DNA of 64,000 bases, from the NCBI RefSeq assembly GCF_964355755.1, contig NC_092679.1:3286001-3350000 (forward strand), written 5' to 3'. The position numbers and the translations under genes are program-made. Below, piece after piece: positions 63,986 to 64,000 of this stretch. Under the pieces are notes generated by a model. It saw only the letters and a list, made by a program, of their open reading frames with translations, was not told the DNA's origin and ran no database searches. Source of the stretch: Antedon mediterranea. Taxonomy: Eukaryota; Echinodermata; Crinoidea; Comatulida; Antedonidae. Each line of letters begins with the position of its first letter. Positions within the stretch are counted from its first letter, which is position 1.

Positions 63986-64000
63986 TGTTCATACCTTTTA

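Overview
This is an AT-rich, intron-rich animal genome window packed with repeats. The coding exons match animal gene families (tubulin-tyrosine ligase, mixed-lineage MAP3 kinase, PLAC8/cornifelin, peroxisomal hydroxyacid oxidase, ectonucleoside diphosphohydrolase). They are cut into short exons with GT/AG introns full of SINEs, MITE-like palindromes, LINE fragments and satellites. There are no bacterial operons, CRISPR arrays or prophages. A marine invertebrate deuterostome, perhaps an echinoderm, is my inference from the gene structures and repeat style; the species cannot be read from the sequence.

Layout. 374-7829 (minus): tubulin--tyrosine ligase (TTL), exons 1-7; the 3' exon(s) lie beyond the left edge. 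Its last visible intron holds a 1.5-kb direct duplication with conserved palindromes, and exon 2 encodes a His/Glu-rich tandem repeat. 7830-12421: intergenic, AT-rich, with two kinds of MITE, a tRNA-derived SINE, a 62-bp triplication and a large inverted repeat. 12422-29165 (minus): a complete ten-exon mixed-lineage kinase (SH3, kinase, leucine zipper, CRIB, proline-rich tail, about 971 aa). 29166-43890: no host gene recognised; it holds a 5'-truncated non-LTR retrotransposon (30267-31994), clusters of palindromic elements and a 1.39-kb element flanked by TTAA. 43896-45784 (plus): a PLAC8/cornifelin-like Cys-rich gene with a TATA box. 49269-50047 (minus): a probable two-exon, 70-aa mitochondrially targeted protein of unknown identity. 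50913-54991 (minus): a complete eight-exon hydroxyacid oxidase (367 aa, C-terminal SKL) with MITE copies in most introns. 55740-56940: a 20-bp minisatellite. 58240-63052 (minus): the C-terminal half of an ENTPD5/6-like nucleoside diphosphatase, whose introns hold a 27-bp satellite split by a 921-bp inverted-repeat element, a segmental duplication and, at the right edge, a 134-bp satellite.

The genes are ordinary unlinked housekeeping or signalling genes; I see no shared pathway. The most unusual signals are the divergent active site of the peroxisomal oxidase, the His/Glu repeat inside TTL, three sequence families with hammerhead-like CTGANGA...GAAA cores, a palindromic element family with 3-bp TTA/TAA target duplications, and the TTL-intron duplication with compensatory palindrome changes. 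I found no clear undescribed multi-gene system. All exon joins were worked out by eye from splice signals, reading phase and remembered family sequences; no alignment was run.
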